64,000 bases of DNA from Deltaproteobacteria bacterium (GCA_947445035.1 CANFCK010000005.1:204112-268111), one strand, 5' to 3'. Shown: positions 26,652-35,309, counted from the first letter of the stretch. Translations and numbers: made by a program. The notes: generated by a model not told the origin, from the letters alone.

Positions 26652-27199
26652 GGCGCCCCCTGCATCAACTGAAGCGTGAACCAGGCGATGCTGGCGCTGA
26701 GCACCACCAGTCCGAGGCTTCGGCGCGAACGCCGCAAAAACTCGTCCAAGCGCTTCCGGAGGGTGGGTACGGATATCCCCACGAGCACCGCCGTCTCTTC
26801 ACGCGTCATGTCATCGAAGAACAGGTGGACGACGATGCGTTGGGTGGTGTCATCTTCCGTCGACAAAAGCGCGCGGATGCGGGCATCGTCCAGACGTTCG
26901 TCGTCGGGAGTGACCTCTTCGCGGGGAACGATCTCGGCGCGACGTTCCTCGTGTTTACGATGATGGCCGCGCTGGTCACGCAGGCGGTTCAGGCACCAGT
27001 TGGTGTTGATCTGGTACAGCCAGGTCAAGGGTGAGGACTCTGATCGAAAGCCGTCACCGGCGCGCAAAACGCGGGCGAACGTCTCCTGAACGGCATCCCC
27101 GGCTTCGGCGTCATCGCCGAGAATACCGCGGGCGCGGGCGTGCAGGACGGGGGCATAGCGCATGTACATCTCGGTGAGTTCGGCGTCGGTGATGGCCAT
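26648..27199 (-). CDS. ECF-type sigma-70 factor with C-terminal membrane tail
   Basis: 183 residues from ATG 27199; a GTG at 27262 would add 21. Region 2: AGDAVQETFARVLRAGDGF and SSPLTWLYQINTNWCLNRLRD. Region 4: TTQRIVVHLFFDDMTREETA followed by VGISVPTLRKRLDEFLRR, a helix-turn-helix. After it the protein runs into LGLVVLSASIAWFTLQLM, a hydrophobic stretch long enough to cross the membrane, then a short tail. Soluble ECF factors normally end after region 4, so this one may be membrane-tethered. It heads the caspase operon and overlaps the next gene as ATGA. Confidence 0.87.
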   Translation of the reverse strand: MAITDAELTEMYMRYAPVLHARARGILGDDAEAGDAVQETFARVLRAGDGFRSESSPLTWLYQINTNWCLNRLRDQRGHHRKHEERRAEIVPREEVTPDDERLDDARIRALLSTEDDTTQRIVVHLFFDDMTREETAVLVGISVPTLRKRLDEFLRRSRRSLGLVVLSASIAWFTLQLMQGAP

Positions 27200-27272
27200 C
27201 GTCCTGGCTTCGACCCCCGAGCGCCGAAACGCCGAAAGAAAATCGCGATCTCGTCCGATCACCTAACGGGGG

Positions 27273-27278
27273 ATGATA
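27273..27278 (-). promoter_or_regulatory. -10-like element upstream of the sigma factor
   Basis: TATCAT, the best -10 match to TATAAT in this gap, 10 nt before GTG 27262. It overlaps the divergent element GATACCCG for the + strand gene, so the two promoters share one short segment. Confidence 0.35.
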
Positions 27279-27291
27279 CCCGCCGCCGGTC

Positions 27292-27298
27292 GGAGGGG
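27292..27298 (+). promoter_or_regulatory. Shine-Dalgarno GGAGGGG for the gene at 27302
   Basis: GGAGGGG shortly before GTG 27302. It decides that start and shows that this organism also uses SD-led initiation. Confidence 0.5.
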
Positions 27299-27301
27299 AT
27301 C

Positions 27302-28495
27302 GTGGAAGAGCCGCCGTGGGCGCAGGTGTTTGCCAGGGTGATCGCGGGTGAGTCGATTCGAAGCGTCGCGCTCGCGTTCGGCACCAATCCGCGTCGGGTG
27401 CGTCGCGCGTTGGCCCGGGCCGGGTTGCGAGTGGGCGGCGCGGTCGTGGGGGCGCACGGCGTCGCGGCGCTCGCGTCCCATCGGTCGCGACTGGGAACGG
27501 CTCCTGACGCCCAGATCGCCAGAGCAGCCGGCGTCACGCCCGAAGCCGTGCAGGGCGAGCGCCGCCGAATGGGCATCGCCGCATTCCGGCCGGCTCGAAG
27601 GGCCGCGCCGCCGCCGATCACGCCGCGGGTCTTGCCACCGACCCTGGCCGCCAGGCCGCCAGTGGCCACGCCGCCGCGGATGGTCCGCCCCCCCGCCTCG
27701 CAGCGAGGCCATGACCCCGTGGTCGTGCGGAAGTCGCCCCGTGACGGCGAGGCCGTCCGTCGCATCACCGCCAGGCTGGCCGACCGGCCGGAAGCCTCGC
27801 CCGTGGCGGAGCTCCCGCCCCGCGTTGCCCGCGGCGTCACCACCTTCCGCGCCAACGAGCCGGTGCCGGTGGTGGCTCCGTTCATCCCAGCGTTCACGCC
27901 GCGGCCGCGCACCGAACGGGAGGAAGAACTCGACCGCCTCCTGTCGGTGCCCCGGCGCGATCCGGACCAGCGCAAGCGCATCGTGCGCGCGGAGACCCGG
28001 CCGTTCGAGCTGGTAAGCCGGCCGGGACCCGCAGTGACGCCGGCCCCGTCGCGTCGCAGCACCAACCCTGCGTGGCGCACGCCCGACCCTGCCGTGCTCC
28101 GCGAGCTCACTGCCCGCGCTGAGGCCGAGGCCCCGCCGGTCCGCCCCGCAGCGGCAGTGCCCGCCGGAATCCACCCTCCCGCCATCGCCACGCCGATGGT
28201 CATGGCGGTGGTCAGGCAGGCCCGGCCGGCCCCGGCTGCGCTCCCGCCAGCTCCGGCGGTTGCCCCGCCGCCGGTGGTCGCCGCGCCGCCTGTCACCGTT
28301 AGGGTCGCCCCGGCCGCGGCGCCCCTGTCGGTCGCAACCACTGACACGTTCGCCGGCCAGGTGTGGGCGGTACACTTCGAAGGACTGAACGAGATCGTCC
28401 ACATCTGCGCCGACGATGTCGTGCAGGCCTTGGCCGTTGCGCACGCGTGGCTCCCCGCCGACTGCTTCCCGGTCGTCGCGATCGAGGCTGTGTGA
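27302..28495 (+). CDS. HTH-domain protein with proline-rich middle
   Basis: 397 residues, GTG 27302 behind a good ribosome site. The N-terminus carries two short helix-turn-helix-like units: VIAGESIRSVALAFGTNPRR with VRRALARAGL (~13-45), and DAQIARAAGVTPEAV with RRRMGI (~65-90). A low-complexity Pro/Ala/Arg-rich stretch (~95-350) follows, and a compact C-terminal domain (VWAVHFEGLNEIVHICADDV with VQALAVAHAWL). DNA binding is likely. The arrangement resembles scaffold-type regulators of myxobacteria, but I cannot name a family. One base separates it from the dehydrogenase gene. Confidence 0.75.
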   Translation: MEEPPWAQVFARVIAGESIRSVALAFGTNPRRVRRALARAGLRVGGAVVGAHGVAALASHRSRLGTAPDAQIARAAGVTPEAVQGERRRMGIAAFRPARRAAPPPITPRVLPPTLAARPPVATPPRMVRPPASQRGHDPVVVRKSPRDGEAVRRITARLADRPEASPVAELPPRVARGVTTFRANEPVPVVAPFIPAFTPRPRTEREEELDRLLSVPRRDPDQRKRIVRAETRPFELVSRPGPAVTPAPSRRSTNPAWRTPDPAVLRELTARAEAEAPPVRPAAAVPAGIHPPAIATPMVMAVVRQARPAPAALPPAPAVAPPPVVAAPPVTVRVAPAAAPLSVATTDTFAGQVWAVHFEGLNEIVHICADDVVQALAVAHAWLPADCFPVVAIEAV

Positions 28496-28496
28496 C

Positions 28497-29810
28497 ATGA
28501 CGCGCTTCCACAGCGGCCGACTCCGCAAAGCGCTGATCGTGGAGAGCCCCGACGGTGTTTTGGACACCCTCCTGAGGGCGGAAGGCATTCTCGTCGATCG
28601 CCGCGACGAAGTGCCGGACGAGGCCACGCTGGGCCGCTGGCTCGCCGAGGGCGGCCACGACGTGCTGTTCAAGCGCAGCCGGGTGCCGGTGACACGCGGC
28701 GTCGTGGCCGCGGCGCCGTGTTTGGCGGTGGTACAGCTGTGTTGCATCGGCGACGACAGCGTCGACAAACAAGCCTGCGCCGACCACGGCGTGCTCGTCT
28801 TCAACGACCCCGTCAGCAACGGCCGCAGCGTGGTGGAGCTCGCCATCGGCCATTTGATTGCCCTGTCGCGACGGCTCTACGAAACCTACGACCACACCCG
28901 CCTTGGCGGCTTCGACAAGTCGCAGAGCGAACGTTTCGAGATTCAGGGCCGGGTGCTCGGGGTGCTCGGGCTCGGCAACATCGGCCGGGCGACAGCGCGG
29001 GCGGCAGAAGCGCTGGGGATGCGCATCCTGTTTCACGACACACGGGAGGTTGCCCGGGAGGTCGGACTGGAGATGGGGTGGCAAGCCGTCGCCACCATCG
29101 ACGAACTGTTTCGCAAGTCCGACGCGATCACGGTCCACCTCAGCGCCGAAGATGTGCGGGGACACAGCAATCGCGCGATCCTCACGCGCCAAACGTTCGC
29201 GCAGCTGGCCGCCGACCGACCCGGCGACTCCCCTCGCCTGTTCATCAACCTCGCCCGGGGTTTTTTGTACGACCCGACCGACCTGCTCGCCGCCATCGCC
29301 GCCCGCGAGGTCGCGCGCGCCGCGGTCGATGTCTACCCGGAAGAGCCGCGCGGGACCGGCCCGTGGACCAACCCCTACGCCGCCGAACCCAGGGTTGCGA
29401 CCACCCCCCACCTGGGCGCCGCGACGCTGGACGCCCAACCGCGGATTGCACGGCGTGTGGCCCAGACGGTGCGAGGTGTCTCCCGTGGCGGCGCCATTCG
29501 CGACTGCGTGTTCCGCCCGCGGCTTACGTTGGGACTCAACGAGCTCGAGCCCGGAAATGCCCTGGTATCGGTGGTGCACAGCACGGTCCGCGGCACCCGG
29601 AAGGCGATCCAGGACGCGGTCTTCGAAGCCGGCGTCAGCAACCTCTCGACCGTCCACCAGGACTTCGAAGAGTTCGGCGTGGCCTACGATCTGCTGGCGC
29701 TCGACCGGCCGCTGTCGGACTCGCAACTCAAGCGGATCGCGGCCGACGCGGCGGCCCTGACTGGAGACAAAAACACCGTGCGTTCGCTCCGACAGATGCT
29801 CGTGGAATAG
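28497..29810 (+). CDS. D-isomer 2-hydroxyacid dehydrogenase (SerA-like)
   Basis: 437 residues. The Rossmann NAD site is VLGVLGLGNIGRATARAAEAL. Catalytic residues sit in INLARG (Arg), YPEEP (Glu) and TPHLGAAT (His). A C-terminal ~90-residue region (LEPGNALVSVVHSTVRGTRK) resembles an ACT-type regulatory domain, as in type III 3-phosphoglycerate dehydrogenases of E. coli type. 3-Phosphoglycerate oxidation for serine synthesis is the likely role; another hydroxyacid is possible. Neighbours do not clarify it. Confidence 0.85.
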   Translation: MTRFHSGRLRKALIVESPDGVLDTLLRAEGILVDRRDEVPDEATLGRWLAEGGHDVLFKRSRVPVTRGVVAAAPCLAVVQLCCIGDDSVDKQACADHGVLVFNDPVSNGRSVVELAIGHLIALSRRLYETYDHTRLGGFDKSQSERFEIQGRVLGVLGLGNIGRATARAAEALGMRILFHDTREVAREVGLEMGWQAVATIDELFRKSDAITVHLSAEDVRGHSNRAILTRQTFAQLAADRPGDSPRLFINLARGFLYDPTDLLAAIAAREVARAAVDVYPEEPRGTGPWTNPYAAEPRVATTPHLGAATLDAQPRIARRVAQTVRGVSRGGAIRDCVFRPRLTLGLNELEPGNALVSVVHSTVRGTRKAIQDAVFEAGVSNLSTVHQDFEEFGVAYDLLALDRPLSDSQLKRIAADAAALTGDKNTVRSLRQMLVE

Positions 29811-29811
29811 C

Positions 29812-30882
29812 GTGGCGACGCCACCGCCGCTCTGGCCCCCGCACCTCGACGCGCGCTACGTTCGCGCCCTGGCAGTTGAGTGGCGCCGATTCAACCAGGT
29901 CCAACTCAAGGGGGCTCTCCGACCGCCCACCTTCGAACTGACGGATTCCATCCGCCACCTTGGCGTCTGGCAACCGGGCAGCCGAACCATCGGGATCGCG
30001 CGGGCGTTGGTGCACGGGCAGCCCTGGGGCGTGGTCGCCGAGGTGCTCCGCCACGAGATCGCGCATCAGTACGCCCACGAAGTGCTCGGCGCCACCGACG
30101 AAACGTCTCACGGGGCCGCGTTCCGTCAGGTGTGTGCTCGCTTCGGCATCGACCCGGCCGCTGCCGGGATGCCCACGCCGTCGGATGCCGACGCCCGCAT
30201 CCACCGCCGCGTGGAAAAACTCTTGGCGTTGGCAGGCAGCCAGAACCGGCATGAGGCCGGCGCGGCGATGAACGAAGCGCGGCGGCTGCTCCTGGTCCAC
30301 AACCTCGGCGCACCGCCGCAGAACTACGGTTGGCGGCATCTGGGCACCCCGTCCGGACGCATCCAACCGTGGAAGAAACAGCTCGCATCGCTCTTGAGCG
30401 AACATTTCTTCGTCGAGACGCTGTGGGTGCGTGTGTACCGCGTGGCCTCGGATGCCTGGCGCCCGGTCCTTGAGATCTGCGGCACCCGCGGCAACGTCGA
30501 AATCGCGGCGTGGGTGCATGACTGGCTCGCGGAGACCGCCGAGCGGCTGTGGCTCCAGGATCGCGGCGCGCTCGGCCTTTCGGGGGTCAGCGAGCACGCG
30601 CACTACCTCGGCGGGGTGGTGCGCGGGTTCTCCGAGCGGCTCCGCGAAGGCGCGAAGCGCTGCCAGGAGGAGGGGCTGGTCTGGGTGGGCGATCCGGGCG
30701 TGAAGACCTTCATCGGTGAACGCCACGGGCGCCTCCGCATGGTGACCTACTGGGTTCCGCGCGGGGACGCCGCGACCGCAGCGGGCCTGGCCCAGGGACG
30801 GGAGTTGATCCTTCATCGCCCGGTCCGGGGCAGCAGCGGCGGTTCGGGGAAGATGATCGGGGTCAAGGGGACGAGGGGCTAG
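29812..30882 (+). CDS. SprT-like metalloprotease domain with DUF2786
   Basis: 356 residues, GTG start one base after the dehydrogenase stop. SprT-like zinc site: HEIAHQYAHE (His81, Glu82, His85) and a third ligand at TSHGAAF (His100). DUF2786 follows (~131-170): RRVEKLLALAG with AGAAMNEARRLLLVHNL. The C-terminal ~180 residues include a conserved helical part (HYLGGVVRGFSERLREGAKR). SprT/Spartan relatives cleave DNA-protein crosslinks, but DUF2786 fusions are uncharacterised. It shares a tight unit with the dehydrogenase and ATP-grasp genes. Confidence 0.82.
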   Translation: MATPPPLWPPHLDARYVRALAVEWRRFNQVQLKGALRPPTFELTDSIRHLGVWQPGSRTIGIARALVHGQPWGVVAEVLRHEIAHQYAHEVLGATDETSHGAAFRQVCARFGIDPAAAGMPTPSDADARIHRRVEKLLALAGSQNRHEAGAAMNEARRLLLVHNLGAPPQNYGWRHLGTPSGRIQPWKKQLASLLSEHFFVETLWVRVYRVASDAWRPVLEICGTRGNVEIAAWVHDWLAETAERLWLQDRGALGLSGVSEHAHYLGGVVRGFSERLREGAKRCQEEGLVWVGDPGVKTFIGERHGRLRMVTYWVPRGDAATAAGLAQGRELILHRPVRGSSGGSGKMIGVKGTRG

Positions 30883-30908
30883 GGTCGTAGGGTCTGGCTA
30901 CGCCGGGT

Positions 30909-30914
30909 TAGGTT
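30909..30914 (+). promoter_or_regulatory. -10-like element, leaderless spacing (ATP-grasp gene)
   Basis: GTTAGGTT: TAGGTT ends 6 nt before GTG 30921. It has the terminal T. Confidence 0.45.
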
Positions 30915-30920
30915 CTCCCT

Positions 30921-31760
30921 GTGCCGACCATTGCCTTTGTGACCGACCGCGTGCGCCCCCTGGGGGTGTCAGACGACCATCTGGTGCTTCCGGCGTTGGC
31001 GGCGCTCGGGGTGGCGGTGGTCTTTGTCCCGTGGGAGGACGCCCGCCCTCGGCCAGACGTCGCGGCGTGGGTGGTGCGCTCGCCCTGGAACTATGCCACG
31101 GCCCTCTCGCCCTTTCTCGAGACGCTGGCACCCTTGGCACCCCTACACAACGCCTTTGACCTGGTGCGTTGGAATAGCGACAAACGCTATCTGTTCGAGC
31201 TGGCCGAAGCCGGAGCGCCGATCGTGCCCAGCGTGGTCGCGCCGCGCGACGCCCTCGCCGCGATCGCTGAATCCACCGGCTTCGCGGAGCTCGTGGTCAA
31301 GCCGCTGGTCTCCGCCGGGGGGAGCAACACACGCCGCGTTCGCGCTGAGAACCTTGATGATGAGGACATTTTCGCGGGCCTGCCCGAGGGCGAGTACCTG
31401 GTGCAGCCGTTCTTGGACGACGTGCTCGCGGGGGGCGAGGTCTCTTGTGTTTTTTTCGAGGGTGCATTCAGCCACGCGGTGCGCAAGCGTCCGCAGGCGG
31501 GGAACTTCCTCGTGCAGGAAGAACACGGGGGCAGCACCGTTGCGGTGGATGTCAGCGCAGAGCTGATCGCAGCCAGTGAGGACGTGCTGACCGCCGCGCC
31601 CGCCGTCGGACTCTACGCCCGCGTCGACTGGATCGAAACCCGCCGCGGGCCCCGCCTCGTTGAGTTGGAGCTCATCGAGCCCGAGCTGTACCTCCGCGCC
31701 CACCCCCAGGCGCCGGCCCGGTTCGCCGCCGCGATCCTGCGCCGCTTGGAGCAAGGTTGA
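30921..31760 (+). CDS. ATP-grasp family ligase (RimK/GshB-like)
   Basis: 279 residues. Features of the ATP-grasp fold: substrate-domain start TIAFVTDRVRPLGVSDDHL, WNSDKRYLFELAEAGAPIVP (small domain), LVVKPLVSAGGSNTRRV (ATP-binding Lys and glycine loop), EYLVQPFLDDV, and metal-binding RVDWIETRRGPRLVELELIEP. Such enzymes ligate a carboxylate to an amine with ATP. The substrate is unknown; the immediate neighbour, a sugar-kinase-like GHMP protein overlapping by TTGA, may act in the same pathway. Confidence 0.83.
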   Translation: MPTIAFVTDRVRPLGVSDDHLVLPALAALGVAVVFVPWEDARPRPDVAAWVVRSPWNYATALSPFLETLAPLAPLHNAFDLVRWNSDKRYLFELAEAGAPIVPSVVAPRDALAAIAESTGFAELVVKPLVSAGGSNTRRVRAENLDDEDIFAGLPEGEYLVQPFLDDVLAGGEVSCVFFEGAFSHAVRKRPQAGNFLVQEEHGGSTVAVDVSAELIAASEDVLTAAPAVGLYARVDWIETRRGPRLVELELIEPELYLRAHPQAPARFAAAILRRLEQG

Positions 31761-32740
31761 GCTCTGCCCCGGGCCGCATCTGCCTCGTCGGCGAACACAA
31801 CGATTGGGCCGGCGGCGCCGCGATCGTCGTGCCCATGGACCGCTATGTCCGCGTGCGGGCGCGGCCGGCGGCGGGGCTGAGCGCCACGGCGGTGCTCGAC
31901 GGGCAGGCCCTTTCCTGGCGCGTTGGCGACGCGCCGGGCGCGCTGCTTTTCGTTCCCGCCGTCGCCCAGGTCGTGGCCGAGGCCTGGGGGGTCACGATGA
32001 AAGCCAACGTCCACATCGAGGGGGAGCTGCCCGCCGGGCGAGGCTTCTCTTCGTCAGCCGCGGTGTGCGTCGCGTTGGTGCGCGCGTTCGCAGAGCTGAC
32101 CGGGAGGGAGGTCAGCGTGTCCGAAGCGGCGGAGCTGGCCTATCGGGCCGAGCACGACATCTGCGGCATCGGCTGCGGGCGCCTGGACCCGTTGGCGTGC
32201 GCCTGGGCCACGCCGCTGTACCTGCGCTTTTCTGGCGACGAGGTCGATGTGGAGCCGCTCCCGGCGCACCTCAGCCTCGCCGTCGGAAGCTTCCGCGCCC
32301 CGCGTGACACCGCGGCGATCCTCGCCACCCTGGGCCGCCACCACCGCGGCGAGGTCGCCATTCGCGACTGGGAAGGCGTCCGCCGCGTCGGTGCGGTCCG
32401 CGGCGCGCTCGATGGCTTCTGCGAGCAGGCGCGCCACTCGAAAGAAGCGCTCCTCAATGGTGACACCCGCGCGCTCGGCGCCTCGATGAACGTGTGTCAA
32501 GACATCTACGAAGAAGAGCTCATGCCCGCGTTCGCCGAGCTTCGGGCGCCCGGGCTGGTGCGCGCGGTTCGGGCGCTCCGCACAGCAGGCGCGCTCGGCG
32601 CCAAGTTCTCCGGCGCGGGCGGCGACGCCTCGGTGATCGGGCTCTACGCGCCCGATGATCCCGCGGTGGCGGGAGGGGTGGCGGCGCTCGACGGGCTGGG
32701 AATCGATGCGTTTGCGATGGATGTCTGGTGTAGTGTTTGA
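31757..32740 (+). CDS. GHMP kinase (galactokinase-like)
   Basis: 327 residues, TTG 31757 overlapping the previous stop. Galactokinase-type signature PGRICLVGEHNDWAGG, ATP loop GELPAGRGFSSSAAV, and C-terminal motif GALGAKFSGAGGDASV. GHMP kinases phosphorylate small alcohols or sugars (galactose, mevalonate, homoserine, arabinose). It is shorter than GalK (~380) and the substrate is unknown. The rare TTG start keeps expression tied to the ATP-grasp gene. Confidence 0.85.
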   Translation: MSSAPGRICLVGEHNDWAGGAAIVVPMDRYVRVRARPAAGLSATAVLDGQALSWRVGDAPGALLFVPAVAQVVAEAWGVTMKANVHIEGELPAGRGFSSSAAVCVALVRAFAELTGREVSVSEAAELAYRAEHDICGIGCGRLDPLACAWATPLYLRFSGDEVDVEPLPAHLSLAVGSFRAPRDTAAILATLGRHHRGEVAIRDWEGVRRVGAVRGALDGFCEQARHSKEALLNGDTRALGASMNVCQDIYEEELMPAFAELRAPGLVRAVRALRTAGALGAKFSGAGGDASVIGLYAPDDPAVAGGVAALDGLGIDAFAMDVWCSV

Positions 32741-32749
32741 GGGGGTTCG

Positions 32750-35272
32750 CTACCCCAAGACAACGCTCCCCGGCAGCGGCCTTGAGTTGTACGTCGACGC
32801 CATCGCCAGCCCGTACGCCCCCGCCAGGCCGATGAGCAGCACGTCGCCTTCGTGCGGATCGACCAGGGTGCGGTCGCGACCGAGCACATCCGCCGACTCG
32901 CAGATCGGCCCGACGATGTCACATCGGACGCCCGGTCCCTCCCGTCGGCTCAGGTTCACGATCGGATGCCACGAGCCGTAGAGCGCGGGCCGCAGCAGGG
33001 CGTTCATGCCGGCGTCGACGCCAACAAAACAGCGGTCGCCCTTTTGCCGGACCTGATTCACCCTCACCAGCAGAGCACCGGCCTCGGCCACCAAGAAGCG
33101 GCCCGGCTCCATCCACAGCTCCAGGCCCGTCTCGGCGGCCCGGAACGGCGCCAGGGACGCAGCCAGCGCCCGCAGATCGAGGCGAGCATCGCCGGGGCGG
33201 TAGGGCACGCCGAGGCCGCCACCGAGGTCGAGGATGCGGAGGTCGGGGAGCACGTCGCGGAAGCCGAGGAGAAACTTCGCCGTCTCAGCCCACGCGCCCG
33301 GATCGCTGACACCGCTGCCGACGTGGGCGTGAACTCCAACGATGCGGGCACCCACCGATGAAGCGAGCGCGCTGAGCGCGGCCACGCGGTCCGGCAACAC
33401 GCCGAATTTCGACTCGCCACCCGCAGTGCGGACGTGGCGATGGTGGCCGCGCCCTTCGCCCGGATCGATGCGCAGGAGCACGTCCTGCCCGCCGAAGAGG
33501 TCTGGCCAGGCCAAAAGCGGGTAGTCGCTGTCGACGGTCACCACCGCCCCGGCCTGAAGCGCCGCGAGGTACTCCTGGCGGGAAGCGACGTTCGGGGTGA
33601 ACAAGAGCGGCGCACCCGGAGCAGCAGCCTGCGCCAGCGCGATCTCGCCCGCCGACACACACTCCAGGCCAAGCCCAACCTCGGCGAGGGTCGCCACGAC
33701 GTCGGGGAGCGGGCAGGCCTTCATCGCGAAATAAACCCGGTCGATCGGAAGGCTCTTGAGGAGCGCCGCCTGCTGACGAACCACGGCGAGGTCGTGGACG
33801 TACACCGGCGTTTCCGCCGCCGCCGCCGCCAAGAGTGTGTCGCGACGTGTGCCCCACCACTCCGGCGTCGCCAGCGCCGCTGGGCGCCAGGCGGGACCGA
33901 GGTCGGCGGCATCCCCGCCCTCCAAAAGGCGCTGGTGCAGCGACAAGACCAATCGCGCCGCCTGATCCTCGTCCACGACAAAGGTGAGGTTCAGGTCGCT
34001 CGCCGCCTGGGACACGAGGTGGATGCGATGCTCCGCGAACGCTTCCAGCGCGGGCCCAATCTGGTGGAGGATGGAACGAATCGCCCGGCCGACGAGGCTG
34101 ACGGCCGCGCAAGGACCGATCACGCGCACCGAACACATCGCGCCCAACTCGGCGACAACGGCATCCACAACGCGGGAGTCCAACGCATTGGCCAGCGAGT
34201 CCAGCGAGACCGTGACGTTGGTTTCACTTGTCGCTACGAGGTCCACGGAGAGCCCATGTTTGGCCAAGACGGCAAACGCGCGCGCCAGGAAACCCGGTTC
34301 CTGCCACATCCCCAGGGTTTCCATCGACACCAGAACGATGCCGTTGCGCGCAGCGATCGCGCGAACGCGAGCGCCCGGTGTGGCCTCCGGGCCGAGCACG
34401 GTGCCTTCGAGTTCGGGCTCTGCGGTGGAGCGTATCCACAAGGGAATTCCGGCGTCGCGACAGGGCGCGATGGAGCGGGGGTGCAAGACTTTGGCCCCAG
34501 TGGCGGCGAGCTCCTGGGCCTCGTCGAACTGTAGGCGGCGCAACAGACGAGCGTGCGGCACCACTCGCGGGTCTGCGGTGTACATGCCGGCGACGTCGGT
34601 CCAGATTTCCAGTCGGGCCGCCGAGAGCATGGCCGCGAGGTAAGCGGCGGACGTGTCAGACCCACCGCGCCCCAAAAGCACCGTGTGGCCCGCCGCGTCG
34701 TGTGCCACGAACCCCTGCGTGAGTGCCCCCGCTGCCAAACGGTGCGCCAGCGCCGCATTCGCAGCATAGGTGCAGGTCGCCGACAGGTAGTGTCGGGCCT
34801 CGTTGGCGCCCGCCTCGCTGGTGAGCAGCTCGCGCGCGTCTTGCCACTCGATCGCGACGTCCTGGCCGTGCAGGAAGGCCGCTCCCAACCGCGTCGCCAT
34901 CAGCTCGCCCGAAGCCATCACCCGGGCCTGAAGCCGGGGCCCGAACTCGCCCAAGAGCGCCACGCCGTTGGCCACGCGCTCGATGTCAGCCAGCTCCACC
35001 GCCACCAGCTCCGGCACAACGCCGAGTTCGCCGGCGAGGGTCTGATGCTTGGTCCGGATCGCGGCGAGCGTGCTTGCGTGGGTGCCGGCCACCGCTTCCG
35101 GAAGCAAACGCTCCAGCAGGTTCGAGACCCCGCTGACCGCACTGCACACCACCACCGGACAGAAGCCCTCGCTCCTCCGGCTGCGAATCAGCCCCCCGAT
35201 CGCCTCCCACCGCGACCGCGACGACACGCTGGTCCCGCCGAATTTCAACACCACGAACGGGGGGGGCGACAT
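32750..35272 (-). CDS. Bifunctional aspartate kinase / diaminopimelate decarboxylase
   Basis: 840 residues, a fusion of the first and last steps of lysine synthesis. Residues 1-~460 are aspartate kinase: VVLKFGGTSV (Lys10), GRGGSDTSAAYLA, WTDVAGMYTADPR, and ACT regulatory segments around VSMETLGMWQEPGFLA and VSLVGRAIRS. From ~475 on is LysA: PLP lysine in YFAMKACPLP, VHAHVGSGVSD, and the C-terminal GAYGLAMASTYNS. LysC-LysA fusions are known in some xanthomonads and other proteobacteria. Feedback control through the ACT domains probably sets flux through both activities. Confidence 0.93.
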   Translation of the reverse strand: MSPPPFVVLKFGGTSVSSRSRWEAIGGLIRSRRSEGFCPVVVCSAVSGVSNLLERLLPEAVAGTHASTLAAIRTKHQTLAGELGVVPELVAVELADIERVANGVALLGEFGPRLQARVMASGELMATRLGAAFLHGQDVAIEWQDARELLTSEAGANEARHYLSATCTYAANAALAHRLAAGALTQGFVAHDAAGHTVLLGRGGSDTSAAYLAAMLSAARLEIWTDVAGMYTADPRVVPHARLLRRLQFDEAQELAATGAKVLHPRSIAPCRDAGIPLWIRSTAEPELEGTVLGPEATPGARVRAIAARNGIVLVSMETLGMWQEPGFLARAFAVLAKHGLSVDLVATSETNVTVSLDSLANALDSRVVDAVVAELGAMCSVRVIGPCAAVSLVGRAIRSILHQIGPALEAFAEHRIHLVSQAASDLNLTFVVDEDQAARLVLSLHQRLLEGGDAADLGPAWRPAALATPEWWGTRRDTLLAAAAAETPVYVHDLAVVRQQAALLKSLPIDRVYFAMKACPLPDVVATLAEVGLGLECVSAGEIALAQAAAPGAPLLFTPNVASRQEYLAALQAGAVVTVDSDYPLLAWPDLFGGQDVLLRIDPGEGRGHHRHVRTAGGESKFGVLPDRVAALSALASSVGARIVGVHAHVGSGVSDPGAWAETAKFLLGFRDVLPDLRILDLGGGLGVPYRPGDARLDLRALAASLAPFRAAETGLELWMEPGRFLVAEAGALLVRVNQVRQKGDRCFVGVDAGMNALLRPALYGSWHPIVNLSRREGPGVRCDIVGPICESADVLGRDRTLVDPHEGDVLLIGLAGAYGLAMASTYNSRPLPGSVVLG

Positions 35273-35278
35273 CGCCGG

Positions 35279-35284
35279 GGCGTA
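35279..35284 (-). promoter_or_regulatory. -10-like element, leaderless spacing (LysC-LysA)
   Basis: GATACGCC: TACGCC ends 6 nt before ATG 35272. Confidence 0.35.
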
Positions 35285-35309
35285 TCCCCGGACGGTGAGG
35301 CGGCCATGA

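Noticed and set aside
27263..28846. Long open frame on the minus strand (527 codons)
   Set aside because: Antisense shadow of the HTH/proline-rich gene; Arg/Gly/His-rich non-protein-like translation, common in GC-rich DNA.
28299..29726. 475-codon minus-strand frame
   Set aside because: Mirror of the SerA-like dehydrogenase, which has all catalytic motifs on the other strand.
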